A stretch of 64,000 nucleotides of DNA from an uncultured Prevotellaceae bacterium (GTDB lineage: Bacteria > Bacteroidota > Bacteroidia > Bacteroidales > Bacteroidaceae): NCBI GenBank assembly GCA_900316285.1, contig ONCG01000017.1:62001-126000 (forward strand), written 5' to 3'. This document shows, one piece after another, positions 1 through 9,449 of the stretch. The stretch's first letter is position 1, and each line of letters opens with the position of its first letter. Made by a program: the position numbers and the translations under genes. Under the pieces are notes generated by a model that was not told the DNA's origin, searched no databases, and saw only the letters and a list, made by a program, of their open reading frames with translations.

Positions 1-522
1 CTGGCTTTCGAGATTGGAAACCAGCGCGTGTGGGACAAGGCTGCGAAGGACGAGGCCGGACTGGCCAATTTCTTCAAGCAGAACAAGAAGAAATATAAGT
101 GGGACGAGCCTCGCTTCAAGGGCATGGCATACCACGTGAAGGACAAAGCCGACGTGAAAGCTGTGCAGAAGGCCGTGAAGGGTCTGCCCTTCGACAAGTG
201 GGCCGACAAGCTGCGCTCGACGTTCAACAACGACTCCGTGCTCCGCATCCGTGTGGAGAAGGGCATCTTCAAGAGAGGCGACAACGCCCTTGTAGACCGT
301 GAGATCTTCAAGAAAGACACCACGGTGAAAGCCGTGGAGAAGTTCCCCATCGATGCCGTGTATGGCAAGAAGCTGAAGGCTCCCGAGGAGTATCAGGACG
401 TGCGCGGACAGGTGGTCGTGGACTATCAGGAGTTCCTGGAGAAGGCATGGGTCGACGAGCTGCGCCGCCAATATGCCGTGAAGGTCGATGAGGCTGTCTT
501 GAAGACGGTGAACAAGCATTAA
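1..522 (+). CDS. PpiC/SurA-type peptidylprolyl isomerase, C-terminal fragment
   Basis: The reading frame is open from the first base of the window and ends at a TAA at 520-522, so only the last 173 residues are present. They are rich in lysine, aspartate and tryptophan (NFFKQNKKKYKW near the start) and resemble the C-terminal part of the large periplasmic peptidylprolyl isomerases of Bacteroidetes, where a helical chaperone segment follows the rotamase domains. No complete rotamase domain is visible in the fragment. It lies 14 bases upstream of a SurA-like gene on the same strand, which supports a shared outer-membrane-protein folding role. The family call rests on this context and on general sequence character, since the diagnostic domain is outside the window. 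Confidence 0.7.
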   Translation: MAFEIGNQRVWDKAAKDEAGLANFFKQNKKKYKWDEPRFKGMAYHVKDKADVKAVQKAVKGLPFDKWADKLRSTFNNDSVLRIRVEKGIFKRGDNALVDREIFKKDTTVKAVEKFPIDAVYGKKLKAPEEYQDVRGQVVVDYQEFLEKAWVDELRRQYAVKVDEAVLKTVNKH

Positions 523-536
523 TACGATAATTCTGA

Positions 537-1979
537 ATGATGAAGAGTAGATACATCATCTTGGGTGCAACGACAGCAATGATGCTGGCTGTGGCCAGCG
601 TCAGTGCCGGCAGCGTGTCGGCAGGCGTGGCTGTGCCCGAGGATTCGGCAAAGGTGGAAAGCGCCGCACCCGTGATTCCCGAGACGAGCATCATCGACGA
701 GGTGATCTGGGTGGTCGGCGACGAACCTATCCTGAAGTCGGACGTGGAGTCGATGCGTTTGCAGGCAGAGACAGAGGGCATCACGCTGAAAGGAAACCCC
801 GACTGCACGCTGCCTGAACAGCTGGCCGTGCAGAAACTGTTCCTGCATCAGGCCGCCATCGACTCGATAGAAGTGACGGAGTCGGAGATTCAGCAGGGTC
901 TCGACGACCAGATAGACCGCTGGGTGCAGCTGGTGGGCTCGCAGGAGAAGCTCGAGGAGTATCAGCGCAAGAGCATGGCGCAGATTCGCCGTGACATGCA
1001 TGATGACTTCAAGAATAACCTGCTGGTGAGCGAGATGAAGAAGAAACTCGTGACCGACGTGGTGGTGACGCCATCGGAGGTGCGCAACTACTTCAGCAAC
1101 CTCCCTGCCGACAGTCTGCCTTTCGTGCCGACGGAGGTGGAAGTGGAGATCATCACACAGCAGCCCCGCTTCTCTATAGAAGAGGTGAACCGTGTGAAAG
1201 ACCGCCTGCGCGAGTTCACAGACCGCGTGAACAAGGGCGAAACGACGTTTGCCACGCTGGCGCGCCTCTATTCGGAGGACACGAACTCGGCCCGCCGCGG
1301 CGGTGAGCTGGGATTCACGGGACGTGCCGTCCTCGACCCCGCCTTCGCCAACGTAGCGTTCAACCTCACCGATCCGAAGAAGATTTCGAAGATTGTGGAG
1401 TCGGAGTTCGGCTACCACATCATCCAGCTCATCGACAAGCGTGGCGACCGTATCAACGTGCGCCACATCCTGCTGAAGCCGCAGGTGTCGACGGAGAATG
1501 TGGAGAAGGCTGTGGCCCGTCTGGATTCCATCGCCGACGAGATCAGAGCCGGGAAGTTCTCGTTTGAGGAAGGTGCCACCTTTATCTCCGACGATAAGGA
1601 CACGCGCAACAATCATGGCCTGATGTCGCACATCGATGAGGAGTCGTACTCGCTGAAGTCGCGCTTCAACATGAAGGACCTGCCGACGGAGGTGGCTCGC
1701 GTGGTCGACACGCTGAAGGTCGGCCAGGTGTCGCAGGCTTTCACGATGATCAATTCTCGTGGTAAGCTCACTACGGCCATTGTGAAACTAAAGAACAGGG
1801 TGGAGGCTCACCGTGCCACCATCACCGAGGACTATCAGGTGATGAAGAACGTGGTGCTGGGTAAGCGCCGCGAGGCCGCCATCACCGACTGGGTGACCGA
1901 TAAAATCAAGCACACCTATGTGCGAATGAACGACCGCTACAAGGACTGCGAATTTGAATATCAAGGATGGATCAAGTAA
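537..1979 (+). CDS. SurA-like periplasmic peptidylprolyl isomerase
   Basis: A 480-residue protein with an N-terminal hydrophobic signal segment (about residues 6-26, IILGATTAMMLAVASVSA). The SurA N-terminal pattern follows (IDEVIWVVGDEPILKSDVE, about 51-70) with a helical chaperone region. Two PpiC-like rotamase stretches come next: one around residues 200-305 (RGGELGFTGRAVLDPAF), the second beginning at INVRHILLKPQ. The inferred role is escort of unfolded outer-membrane proteins in the periplasm. The gene sits between another isomerase fragment and an OstA-like gene, a usual envelope-biogenesis neighbourhood. The next gene starts one base after this stop, so they are probably cotranscribed. 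The start is the first ATG after the upstream stop, with a typical lysine/arginine-containing n-region. Confidence 0.88.
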   Translation: MMKSRYIILGATTAMMLAVASVSAGSVSAGVAVPEDSAKVESAAPVIPETSIIDEVIWVVGDEPILKSDVESMRLQAETEGITLKGNPDCTLPEQLAVQKLFLHQAAIDSIEVTESEIQQGLDDQIDRWVQLVGSQEKLEEYQRKSMAQIRRDMHDDFKNNLLVSEMKKKLVTDVVVTPSEVRNYFSNLPADSLPFVPTEVEVEIITQQPRFSIEEVNRVKDRLREFTDRVNKGETTFATLARLYSEDTNSARRGGELGFTGRAVLDPAFANVAFNLTDPKKISKIVESEFGYHIIQLIDKRGDRINVRHILLKPQVSTENVEKAVARLDSIADEIRAGKFSFEEGATFISDDKDTRNNHGLMSHIDEESYSLKSRFNMKDLPTEVARVVDTLKVGQVSQAFTMINSRGKLTTAIVKLKNRVEAHRATITEDYQVMKNVVLGKRREAAITDWVTDKIKHTYVRMNDRYKDCEFEYQGWIK

Positions 1980-1980
1980 G

Positions 1981-3816
1981 ATGAGGCCATTATCTAAGTA
2001 TAGACCTTTCGCGAATGGGCATAGAACTTTCATGGTGTTGGTTCTGTGCCTTTTCGGACTTTGTCTGATTTCTGCCATGACGCCTGTGAAACGCAAGCGG
2101 GCGAAGGTGAAAGACGACAAGGTCTATCTGGAGCATGCCGACGAGCTGCGATACGACCTCTATGGCCCTACCCGCGACGCGCAGATTGCAAAAGGCCGCG
2201 TGCATTTCATTCACCAGGGGGCTCATCTGTGGTGCGACAGCGCCTACTATTATGAGGCTTCGAACTCGGTGAAGGCCTTTGGACACGTGCGTTTCAAGCA
2301 GGGCGACACGCTCTCGCTGAATTGCGACGTGGGCACCTACGACGGTGCCGAGGAACTGATGGTGGCGAGTAAGAATGTGGTGCTGAAGCATCGCAAGCAG
2401 ACGCTCTATACCGATAGCCTCACCTACGACCGATTGTACAAAACGGCTTATTTCGTGGAAGGTGGAAAACTGGTCGACGGAAAGGATAACCTGGTGTCCG
2501 ACTGGGGTGAGTATAACACCAGTACGCGCGAGGCTGTGTTCTATTATGATGTGAAACTCTACAACGGTAACCGCCTCGTCACAACGGATACACTCTATTA
2601 TGACACATCGAAGTCGATAGCACACGTGGTAGGTCCGTCGAAGGTGACTTCCCAAGGTAGTACCATCGATACCAACGACGGCTATTTCAATACCAAGACG
2701 GATCGGGCGAAGATGTATGGGCGCTCAACGGTGGTCGACAAGCAGAAGACCATCACCGGCGACAGCCTCTTCTATGACGACGCGTCGGGCGAGAGCGAGG
2801 GCTTCGGCAATGTCATCTTCGTCGACAAGGAGAACAAGAACGAGCTGAATTGCGAGTATCTGCTCTATAATGAACAGACGGGGGCGGGCCTCGCCACGAA
2901 CCGGGCGATCGTGAAAGACTTCTCGCAGCCCGACACGCTCTACATGCATGGTGACACCATTCGTATCTACTCGTTTAACGTGAACACCGACTCGGTCTAT
3001 AGAAAAATTCATTGCTATCGCCACGTCAGGGCTTTCCGCACGGATGTGCAGGCCGTTTGCGACTCGCTGGTGTTCAACTCCAAGGATTCTTGCATGACGA
3101 TGTATCAGGATCCGATTGTGTGGAACATGGGTCGGCAGCTGTTGGGTGAGGAAATCCGTGTCTATATGAACGACTCGTCGATTCGCATGGCTCGTGTTAT
3201 CGACCAGGCGTTGTCGGTGGAGAAACTCGATGAATACGAGCATTTCAACCAGATTTCATCGAAGGAGATGCAGGCATTTTTCACCGATGGCAAGATCAGT
3301 AGTGCCATCGCCATGGGAAATGTGACGACGGTCTATTATCCCATCGATGACAAGGATAGTTCGATCGTCGTGATGGACTATACCGAGACGGACACGATGA
3401 AGATGTATTTCACGCCGGAACGAAAACTCTACAAGATATGGATGCCGAAAGCCAGCGGCACTTGGTATCCGCTCACTCAGATTCCTTCCGACAAGCGGCG
3501 CCTGCCGCAGTTCGCCTGGTTCGAGGAGATTCGTCCGGTGGATAAGGATGATATCTTCAACTGGCGTGGAAAGTCGGAGGAGGCAAAGCTGAAGGTCATC
3601 GAGCGACACAGCGCACCCCTGCAGGTGCTGGATGCCAAACCTCTGCCCGCAGCACTGCCAGAGGAGCGCGAAGGCGATGAATCCGCTGGTGGAGGTTCTA
3701 CTGATGATGGCTCTCCTGATGGCGGTTCTCCTGATGGTGGTTCTCCTGATGAAGCCTCTCCCGATGCGAAGGCTCTGCCCGAAAATACCAATAATCCCGT
3801 AGTTTCTGAATCATGA
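1981..3816 (+). CDS. OstA-like protein, LPS transport-related
   Basis: A 611-residue protein with an N-terminal hydrophobic segment ([17 protein letters not shown]). A long body of short repeated beta-strand patterns follows ([37 protein letters not shown]), characteristic of the OstA/LptA-like beta-jellyroll fold. In Bacteroidetes such proteins are placed in lipopolysaccharide transport; here that is inferred from the fold. An in-frame ATG at 1954 exists, but the ATG at 1981, immediately after the SurA-like stop, gives a normal signal peptide and avoids overlap. The C-terminus (about residues 560-600) is low complexity with repeats of S-P-D-G-G encoded by a 15-base tandem repeat at about 3695-3765. 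The stop overlaps the MutL start by four bases, so translation is probably coupled. Confidence 0.82.
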   Translation: MRPLSKYRPFANGHRTFMVLVLCLFGLCLISAMTPVKRKRAKVKDDKVYLEHADELRYDLYGPTRDAQIAKGRVHFIHQGAHLWCDSAYYYEASNSVKAFGHVRFKQGDTLSLNCDVGTYDGAEELMVASKNVVLKHRKQTLYTDSLTYDRLYKTAYFVEGGKLVDGKDNLVSDWGEYNTSTREAVFYYDVKLYNGNRLVTTDTLYYDTSKSIAHVVGPSKVTSQGSTIDTNDGYFNTKTDRAKMYGRSTVVDKQKTITGDSLFYDDASGESEGFGNVIFVDKENKNELNCEYLLYNEQTGAGLATNRAIVKDFSQPDTLYMHGDTIRIYSFNVNTDSVYRKIHCYRHVRAFRTDVQAVCDSLVFNSKDSCMTMYQDPIVWNMGRQLLGEEIRVYMNDSSIRMARVIDQALSVEKLDEYEHFNQISSKEMQAFFTDGKISSAIAMGNVTTVYYPIDDKDSSIVVMDYTETDTMKMYFTPERKLYKIWMPKASGTWYPLTQIPSDKRRLPQFAWFEEIRPVDKDDIFNWRGKSEEAKLKVIERHSAPLQVLDAKPLPAALPEEREGDESAGGGSTDDGSPDGGSPDGGSPDEASPDAKALPENTNNPVVSES

Positions 3817-5666
3817 CAGACGTGATACAACTCTTACCCGACTCAGTGGCGAATCAGATTGCTGCTGGTGAGGTGATACAGCGTCCGGCAAGCGTCATCA
3901 AAGAGCTTGTCGAAAATGCCATTGATGCCGGGGCGAAGACGGTAAACGTTATTGTAGTTGATGCCGGACGTACGGCAATTCAGGTGGTCGACGATGGCTG
4001 TGGCATGTCGGAGACCGATGCCCGACTGGCTTTCGAACGGCATGCAACTTCGAAAATCAGGAAGGCCGACGACCTCTTCGACCTGCATACAATGGGTTTT
4101 CGTGGTGAGGCATTGCCGTCGATTGCTGCTGTATCTCAGGTGGAACTGCGCACGCGGCGTCCGGGAGATGACGTAGGTACGGTGCTCACGCTCTCGGGTT
4201 CTCGTTTCGTGAGCCAGGAACCGTGCTCGTGTCCTGTGGGTAGTAATTTCAAGATTGAGAATCTGTTTTTCAATGTTCCTGCAAGACGTAAGTTCTTGAA
4301 ATCGAACGCCACGGAGCTGAATAACATCCTCATGGCGTTCGAACGCATCGCACTGGTCTATCCGTCGGTGGCTTTCACGTTGCATAGCAATAATACGGAA
4401 CTGCTTTATCTCAAGGAAGGCGGCTTCCGCCAGCGCATCGTCGACATCTTCGGAAAGCGCCTGAATCAGGACTTGCTGCCCGTGGAGGTCGATACGACGC
4501 TTGGCCACATTCATGGCTTTGTGGGTAAACCGGAGTCGGCTAAGAAGAAAGGGGCTCATCAGTATTTCTTCGTGAATGGGCGCTATATGAAGCATCCTTA
4601 TTTCCACAAGGCTGTTCAGGGCGCTTTCGACCGACTTGTTCCCGTTGGAGAGCAGGTACCGTATTTCATCTATTTCGAAGTGCCGGCAGCCGATATCGAT
4701 GTGAACATTCATCCCACAAAGACGGAAATCAAGTTCGAGAACGAGCAGGCCATCTGGCAAATCCTAACCGCAGCGGTGAAAGATGCCATCGGTGCCTTCA
4801 ACGATGTCCCGAGAATCGACTTCGATACGCAGGGGAAGCCGGAGATTCCTGTGTTCCAGCAAGGAGCGATGCCGACAATGCCCAAGGTGGAGTATAATCC
4901 TCAGTATAATCCGTTCTCATCAACACCAGCTGAACGCAAGCGCAAAGCGGTGAACGACTGGCAACAGCTCTACGAGAACCTGAAACCGGCGGGCGACGTT
5001 CAGCAGCCGATTCCGTTCACGCAGCATCAGGACACACTTTCGCCTGATACAACTCCCGCTGAAACCAGTGGGGCAGGGGATTCTGATACGCTCATAGCCG
5101 ATAAATCTCCGTCGCATTATCAATACAAGGGACGCTATATTATGACGGCGGTGAAGTCGGGGCTGATGATCATCGATCAGCATCGCGCGCACGTACGTAT
5201 ATTATATGAGCACTATCAGACCTTGCAGAAAAACCGGCAATGGGTCTCCCAAAAGCTGCTTTTCCCGGAGATCATCCAACTGTCGGCTGCAGAGCAGACG
5301 GTGTTCGATCATGTGTCGGCGCAGATGGAAGAGATGGGCTTCGAACTGACTTCGCTGGGCAATGGCAGCTATGCCGTGAATGCCATCCCGGCCGGTCTTG
5401 AAGGAGTCAATCCTGTTGCGTTGGTGCGCGATATGGTTGAGAATGCAGACACATCCAGTGGCGGTATACAAGATGAAATAGGCAATTCCCTTGCGCTGAG
5501 TTTGGCACGAAATGCAGCGATTCCAGTCGGGCAAATATTGGGAAATGAGGAGATGGAAGGCATCATCAACGACCTTTTTGCCTGTCAAAATGTGAATTAT
5601 ACACCCGATGGCAAACCCATCCTTACCATCCTTAAACAGCAAGAAATTGACCGACTTTTAGGGTAA
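3813..5666 (+). CDS. mutL: DNA mismatch repair protein MutL
   Basis: A 617-residue MutL. The N-terminal GHKL ATPase is clear: [20 protein letters not shown] with NAIDAG at about 10-45, DDGCGM, and FRGEAL. The middle transducer domain and a C-terminal dimerisation domain follow after a linker (about 330-430). The family joins MutS mismatch recognition to strand incision. The C-terminal nuclease motif, normally DQHA-x2-E-x4-E, reads [12 protein letters not shown] at residues 455-466, so the first conserved glutamate is valine. The second motif, normally CPHGRP, reads TPDGKP near residue 598. This suggests reduced or absent MutL endonuclease activity, although the fold is complete. It overlaps the upstream OstA-like gene by ATGA. 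No convincing terminator follows. Confidence 0.96.
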   Translation: MTDVIQLLPDSVANQIAAGEVIQRPASVIKELVENAIDAGAKTVNVIVVDAGRTAIQVVDDGCGMSETDARLAFERHATSKIRKADDLFDLHTMGFRGEALPSIAAVSQVELRTRRPGDDVGTVLTLSGSRFVSQEPCSCPVGSNFKIENLFFNVPARRKFLKSNATELNNILMAFERIALVYPSVAFTLHSNNTELLYLKEGGFRQRIVDIFGKRLNQDLLPVEVDTTLGHIHGFVGKPESAKKKGAHQYFFVNGRYMKHPYFHKAVQGAFDRLVPVGEQVPYFIYFEVPAADIDVNIHPTKTEIKFENEQAIWQILTAAVKDAIGAFNDVPRIDFDTQGKPEIPVFQQGAMPTMPKVEYNPQYNPFSSTPAERKRKAVNDWQQLYENLKPAGDVQQPIPFTQHQDTLSPDTTPAETSGAGDSDTLIADKSPSHYQYKGRYIMTAVKSGLMIIDQHRAHVRILYEHYQTLQKNRQWVSQKLLFPEIIQLSAAEQTVFDHVSAQMEEMGFELTSLGNGSYAVNAIPAGLEGVNPVALVRDMVENADTSSGGIQDEIGNSLALSLARNAAIPVGQILGNEEMEGIINDLFACQNVNYTPDGKPILTILKQQEIDRLLG

Positions 5667-5765
5667 AATGCCCCGAAAACACCGAAAAATAAGGAAAAAA
5701 TGCCCTTTTTCGGCAAAAAAACGAAAAAAAAATAGCAAAAAATGATACTTATTAAAAATAATTAT

Positions 5766-5773
5766 TAACTTTG
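5766..5773 (+). promoter_or_regulatory. Bacteroidetes -7 promoter box for the OmpA gene
   Basis: TAACTTTG matches the TAnnTTTG consensus about 63 bases before the OmpA ATG. No clear TTTG -33 element lies at the expected distance. The leader of about 60 bases is very A/T rich. Confidence 0.7.
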
Positions 5774-5835
5774 TACCCGAAAATGCTAGTTGTGCAATAA
5801 CTATTTTTAAGTTTATTAATATTATTTATTAAGTT

Positions 5836-7014
5836 ATGAAAAAGTTTTTGATGATTCTGGCTTTTGCCAGTGTTTCGATGGCCTCAATGGCACAGGAAGA
5901 TCCTACGCTGAAGTATAGCGTAGCAACAAACTCGTTCTGGCAGAACTGGTTCGTCCAGGTGAATGCTTCTTGGAATGCTTTCTATTCTAACGAAGAGAAG
6001 GGTGCCGACTTCGCTAAGGGCCCCTTCAAGGATTTCCGCAGCGCTCCCGGTTTCTCGGTTGCAGTTGGTAAGTGGTTCACTCCTGGTCTCGGTCTCCGCA
6101 CAAAGTTTGCTGCTATGAATGGTCGTAGCGTGATCAGCGAGAACAAGGATGCTAATGACATCAAGTTCTGGAATCTGCAGGAACAGGCTCTGTTCAACCT
6201 GAGCAACATGCTCTGTGGTTACAGCGACACTCGCGTTTGGAACTTCATTCCTTATGCTGGTGTGGGTATTACCCGTAACTGCTCGTACAACACTTACGAG
6301 CTCGCTTCTAGCCTTGGCTTGCTGAACACATGGAAGCTCTCGAAGCGCGTACTCCTCAACCTCGACCTCGGCTTCACAATGTGTGGTGACGACTTCGAAG
6401 GCCGTCTTGGCAACAAGCGCTATGTTGACCTCGGTGGTAAGGGTGGCGATCCCTCTCCCTCGAACCACGACCGTTGGTTCACCGCTGAGCTCGGTCTGAC
6501 CTTCAACCTCGGCCGCGTGGGTTGGGACAAGACTCCCGATGTGGACGCTATCAAGGCCCTCTCTCAGAGCCAGATCGACGCCCTCAACGCACAGCTCAAC
6601 GATGCTAACGCTGAGAACGCTCGCCTGAATGGCCGTCTGCGTGAGGCTCTGGCTAACCAGAAGCCCGCTGAGACTCCGAAGGCTGTTCGTGAGTTCGTGA
6701 CCACTCCTGTTTCGGTGTTCTTCAACCTCGACAAGACCAACATTGCTTCGCAGAAGGACCTCGTGAATATCGAGGGTGTTGCTAAGTATGCTAAGGAGAA
6801 TAACACCAACCTGCTCGTAACGGGTTATGCTGATAGCGCTACCGGTAAGCCTGACCACAACCAGTGGCTGTCTGACGAGCGTGCAAAGACCGTTGCTGAG
6901 GAGCTCGTTAAGATGGGCGTAAGCCGCGATAAGATTGAGACCGTTGGTAAGGGTGGTGTTGACGAGCTGTCTCCCATCTCCTTCAACCGTCGCGCTACTG
7001 TCCAGGTTAAGTAA
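5836..7014 (+). CDS. OmpA-family outer membrane protein
   Basis: A 392-residue protein with a signal peptide (MKKFLMILAFASVSMASMAQ, cleavage after about residue 20). An N-terminal beta-barrel region (about 25-230) is rich in aromatic and glycine residues. A short helical linker (about 237-280, SQIDALNAQLNDANAEN) leads to a C-terminal OmpA peptidoglycan-binding domain (about 290-392) with FNLDKTNIASQKD and the LVTGYADSATG motif. It probably ties the outer membrane to peptidoglycan and may form a porin. Codon use is strongly biased to a few codons (gct, aag, ctc), as in the lipoprotein at 12887 and the OmpA protein at 17245, which suggests high expression. It is monocistronic, with its own promoter and a very strong terminator. 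Confidence 0.93.
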   Translation: MKKFLMILAFASVSMASMAQEDPTLKYSVATNSFWQNWFVQVNASWNAFYSNEEKGADFAKGPFKDFRSAPGFSVAVGKWFTPGLGLRTKFAAMNGRSVISENKDANDIKFWNLQEQALFNLSNMLCGYSDTRVWNFIPYAGVGITRNCSYNTYELASSLGLLNTWKLSKRVLLNLDLGFTMCGDDFEGRLGNKRYVDLGGKGGDPSPSNHDRWFTAELGLTFNLGRVGWDKTPDVDAIKALSQSQIDALNAQLNDANAENARLNGRLREALANQKPAETPKAVREFVTTPVSVFFNLDKTNIASQKDLVNIEGVAKYAKENNTNLLVTGYADSATGKPDHNQWLSDERAKTVAEELVKMGVSRDKIETVGKGGVDELSPISFNRRATVQVK

Positions 7015-7083
7015 TTTCTCCTGACACAAAGCAGCTTGCCGCTTGTCGGCACTGCTATCGCAGCTATTCGCTTAGCGAATCAT

Positions 7084-7130
7084 ATAACTTTGTAGAGTCG
7101 GATTTCTTCTGACTCTGCAAAGTTATTTTG
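7084..7130 (+). terminator. Long stem terminator after OmpA
   Basis: A 19-base-pair stem (7084-7102 with 7108-7126, two G-T wobbles) closes on the loop TTTCT and is followed by TTTTG. It lies 70 bases after the OmpA stop and is convincing as an intrinsic terminator. Confidence 0.88.
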
Positions 7131-7227
7131 TTATGTTTCCGCCTTCTTCCTCTTATTTCTTTCATCGATTGGGCTTAAGAATTCTTGTTCCAATCAATGA
7201 CAGTTTAACGCATCTCTTTCTACTACT

Positions 7228-7403
7228 GGTCATGTTCCTATAAGTTTTGATCATATCTCTATATGTTATGCAGCATGCTTCTGTGTGATATGCAGTGCGC
7301 TTCTGTATGTTATGGAGCATGTCTCAGTATGATTAGGATTATATCTCCGTGTATTATGGATCATATCTCTATGTGTTACGGTGCATGTCTCAATAATCTT
7401 ATG
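7228..7403. repeat. 22-base tandem array A (8 degenerate units)
   Basis: Eight abutting units of 22 bases run from 7228, with boundaries at 7250, 7272, 7294, 7316, 7338, 7360 and 7382. Units differ at many positions but keep a shared pattern: CAT near the start, TCTC or TTCT in the middle and TTATG or similar at the end. The unit at 7250 contains the dyad CATATCTCTATATG. The array has no spacers and no open frame, and lies between the OmpA terminator and the first tRNA-Val promoter. Apart from this array, 7131-7520 shows only a weak possible extra unit before 7228. Confidence 0.85.
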
Positions 7404-7520
7404 AATAGTTTCGTACACTGAAAAACACTCTAATATGCCTGTTTACATCATGGTTTATCTTTGTTTGAACGTACTTTTCGCACTCTAAATAAAGAAAAAG
7501 GTAAAAAAGTTGTTGAAAAA

Positions 7521-7552
7521 TTTGGTGGTTTCCGAAAAAGTGCGTACCTTTG
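7521..7552 (+). promoter_or_regulatory. Promoter of first tRNA-Val
   Basis: TTTG at 7521-7524 and TACCTTTG at 7545-7552 are separated by 20 bases, as expected for the -33/-7 boxes of Bacteroidetes promoters. The tRNA starts 20 bases downstream. Confidence 0.82.
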
Positions 7553-7571
7553 CACCCGCTTAGAAAAACAA

Positions 7572-7646
7572 GGGCGTTTAGCTCAGCTGGTTTAGAGCAT
7601 CTGCCTTACAAGCAGAGGGTCGGCGGTTCGAATCCGTCAACGCCCA
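7572..7646 (+). tRNA. tRNA-Val (TAC), copy 1
   Basis: A 75-base cloverleaf. The acceptor stem GGGCGTT pairs with AACGCCC, the discriminator is A, the anticodon loop CTTACAA gives anticodon TAC, and the T loop is TTCGAAT. CCA is not encoded. It is identical to the copy at 7809. Confidence 0.96.
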
Positions 7647-7658
7647 CTTGGGGTGTTT

Positions 7659-7692
7659 CCCGGTGATCCTTCGGGGTTGCCGGGATTTTTTA
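7659..7692 (+). terminator. Terminator after first tRNA-Val
   Basis: An 11-base-pair stem (7659-7669 with 7674-7684, some G-T pairs) with a TTCG tetraloop is followed by ATTTTTTAT. It separates the two tRNA transcription units. Confidence 0.88.
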
Positions 7693-7724
7693 TGGTTAAT
7701 TTTTTGAAAAAGTATATCAATTTA

Positions 7725-7756
7725 TTTGGCAATTCATAACAAAAGAAGTAACTTTG
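7725..7756 (+). promoter_or_regulatory. Promoter of second tRNA-Val
   Basis: TTTG at 7725-7728 and TAACTTTG at 7749-7756 with a 20-base spacer. The second tRNA follows about 50 bases later. Confidence 0.82.
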
Positions 7757-7808
7757 CACCTCGTAACGCGTGATGATGCTTTTAGCATCCTTGCGATGTT
7801 ATGAAAAA

Positions 7809-7883
7809 GGGCGTTTAGCTCAGCTGGTTTAGAGCATCTGCCTTACAAGCAGAGGGTCGGCGGTTCGAATCCGTCAACGCCCA
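7809..7883 (+). tRNA. tRNA-Val (TAC), copy 2
   Basis: Sequence identical to the tRNA at 7572-7646, with the same 75-base fold and TAC anticodon. The flanks differ, so the duplication covers little more than the tRNA itself. No clear terminator is visible in the 110 bases before purB, so read-through into purB is possible. Confidence 0.96.
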
Positions 7884-7993
7884 CGAAGATGTCTGCCATT
7901 CGATGATGAAACGCAGGCGTGACAGATAAGGATAATCTTCAGGAACAATACAGAAAAAGAGTAAACGATAAAGTATTATAATACGACACATTC

Positions 7994-9352
7994 ATGACAC
8001 TCAATTTATTAACTGCCATTTCTCCCGTTGATGGGCGTTATCGCGGAAAAACCGAACCATTAGCAGACTATTTTTCGGAATATGCACTCATTCGCTACCG
8101 TATCAGGGTGGAGATTGAGTACTTCATTGCGCTCTGTGAGCTGCCACTCCCGCAACTGGCATCGTTCCCGCACGCTCTGTTTCCCCAGCTGCGTGCCATT
8201 TACCAGGAATTCGATGTGGCAGGCGCCGAGCGTGTAAAGGAGATTGAGAGTGTCACCAACCACGATGTAAAGGCGGTAGAATACTATATCAAAGAACAAA
8301 TCGATAAACTTTCCGAAACCGGCCAGTCACTGGCTGCCTATAAGGAATTCATCCACTTTGGTCTTACCTCGCAGGACATTAACAATACGAGTGTGCCCCT
8401 TTCGCTGAAAGAGGCGTTGACGGATGTGTTTGTTCCTCAACTCGAGGAGCTTGTCAATCAGCTGCGCCAGTATGCAGAGGAATGGCAGACGGTGCCTATG
8501 TTGGCAAAGACTCATGGTCAGCCAGCATCGCCTACACGTCTGGGAAAAGAAGTGATGGTATATGTCTATCGTTTGTCTGAGCAACTCGAGTCCCTGAAGA
8601 ATTGTCCTCTGTCGGCTAAGTTCGGTGGCGCAACAGGTAATCTGAACGCACATCACGTAGCCTATCCCGACTACGACTGGCGCACGTTTGCCAATCAGTT
8701 TGTTAGCGAAAAGCTTGGCCTGCAGCGTGAACAGTTCACGACTCAGATCAGCAACTATGATTCGCTGGCCGCTGTCTTCGATGCCATCCGCCGCATCAAT
8801 ACGATTATCATCGACCTCGACCGCGACTTCTGGATGTATATCTCGATGGAGTATTTCAAGCAGAAGATCAAAGCAGGTGAGGTAGGCTCTAGTGCTATGC
8901 CACACAAGGTAAACCCGATTGATTTCGAGAATAGCGAGGGAAACCTGGGCATCGCCAACGCCTTGCTGCAGTTCCTTGCGCAGAAACTCCCCGTGAGCCG
9001 TTTGCAGCGCGACCTTACCGATAGCACGGTGCTTCGTAATGTTGGTGTTCCTATGGGACATAGCATCATCGCTATTCAGAGCACCCTCAAAGGTTTGCGT
9101 AAGCTCATCCTCAACGAGCAAAAGCTTCAAGACGACCTCGAAAATAACTGGGCCGTTGTCGCAGAGGCCATCCAGACTATCTTGCGTCGCGAGGCGTACC
9201 CTCAGCCTTATGAGGCTTTGAAGGCCCTCACGCGTACCAATCAGAAAATCACGGCCGAAACCATTCGCGATTTCATCAATACGCTGCAGGTCAGCGATGC
9301 CGTGAAGGCAGAGTTGCTGGCTATAACGCCTGCCACTTACACCGGTATTTGA
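7994..9352 (+). CDS. purB: Adenylosuccinate lyase PurB
   Basis: A 452-residue protein of the fumarase/aspartase superfamily that cleaves adenylosuccinate and SAICAR in purine synthesis. The N-terminus LTAISPVDGRYRGKTEPL is typical of the E. coli-type enzyme, and the length is close to that of the E. coli protein. The superfamily signature SSAMPHKVNPIDFENSEGN lies at about residues 298-316 and carries the flexible catalytic-serine loop. TSQDINNT (about 122-129) and the conserved histidine in KTHGQPASPT are also present. The start ATG is the first in frame and matches the family N-terminus. It lies 110 bases after a tRNA gene. The enzyme is cytoplasmic and homotetrameric by family knowledge. 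Confidence 0.97.
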   Translation: MTLNLLTAISPVDGRYRGKTEPLADYFSEYALIRYRIRVEIEYFIALCELPLPQLASFPHALFPQLRAIYQEFDVAGAERVKEIESVTNHDVKAVEYYIKEQIDKLSETGQSLAAYKEFIHFGLTSQDINNTSVPLSLKEALTDVFVPQLEELVNQLRQYAEEWQTVPMLAKTHGQPASPTRLGKEVMVYVYRLSEQLESLKNCPLSAKFGGATGNLNAHHVAYPDYDWRTFANQFVSEKLGLQREQFTTQISNYDSLAAVFDAIRRINTIIIDLDRDFWMYISMEYFKQKIKAGEVGSSAMPHKVNPIDFENSEGNLGIANALLQFLAQKLPVSRLQRDLTDSTVLRNVGVPMGHSIIAIQSTLKGLRKLILNEQKLQDDLENNWAVVAEAIQTILRREAYPQPYEALKALTRTNQKITAETIRDFINTLQVSDAVKAELLAITPATYTGI

Positions 9353-9449
9353 AACCAACACGACCCGTGACAGGGGAATGTATAATATCAAACAAATTAA
9401 TTAGAGAGTAAAGAATTTATTAGTATTGTTTCATTCAACGAAGAAAACC

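Noticed and set aside
5682-5713. CCGAAAAA/TTTTTCGG hairpin after mutL as a terminator
   Set aside because: The stem is A/T weak, the loop is 16 bases, and an A run rather than a T run follows.
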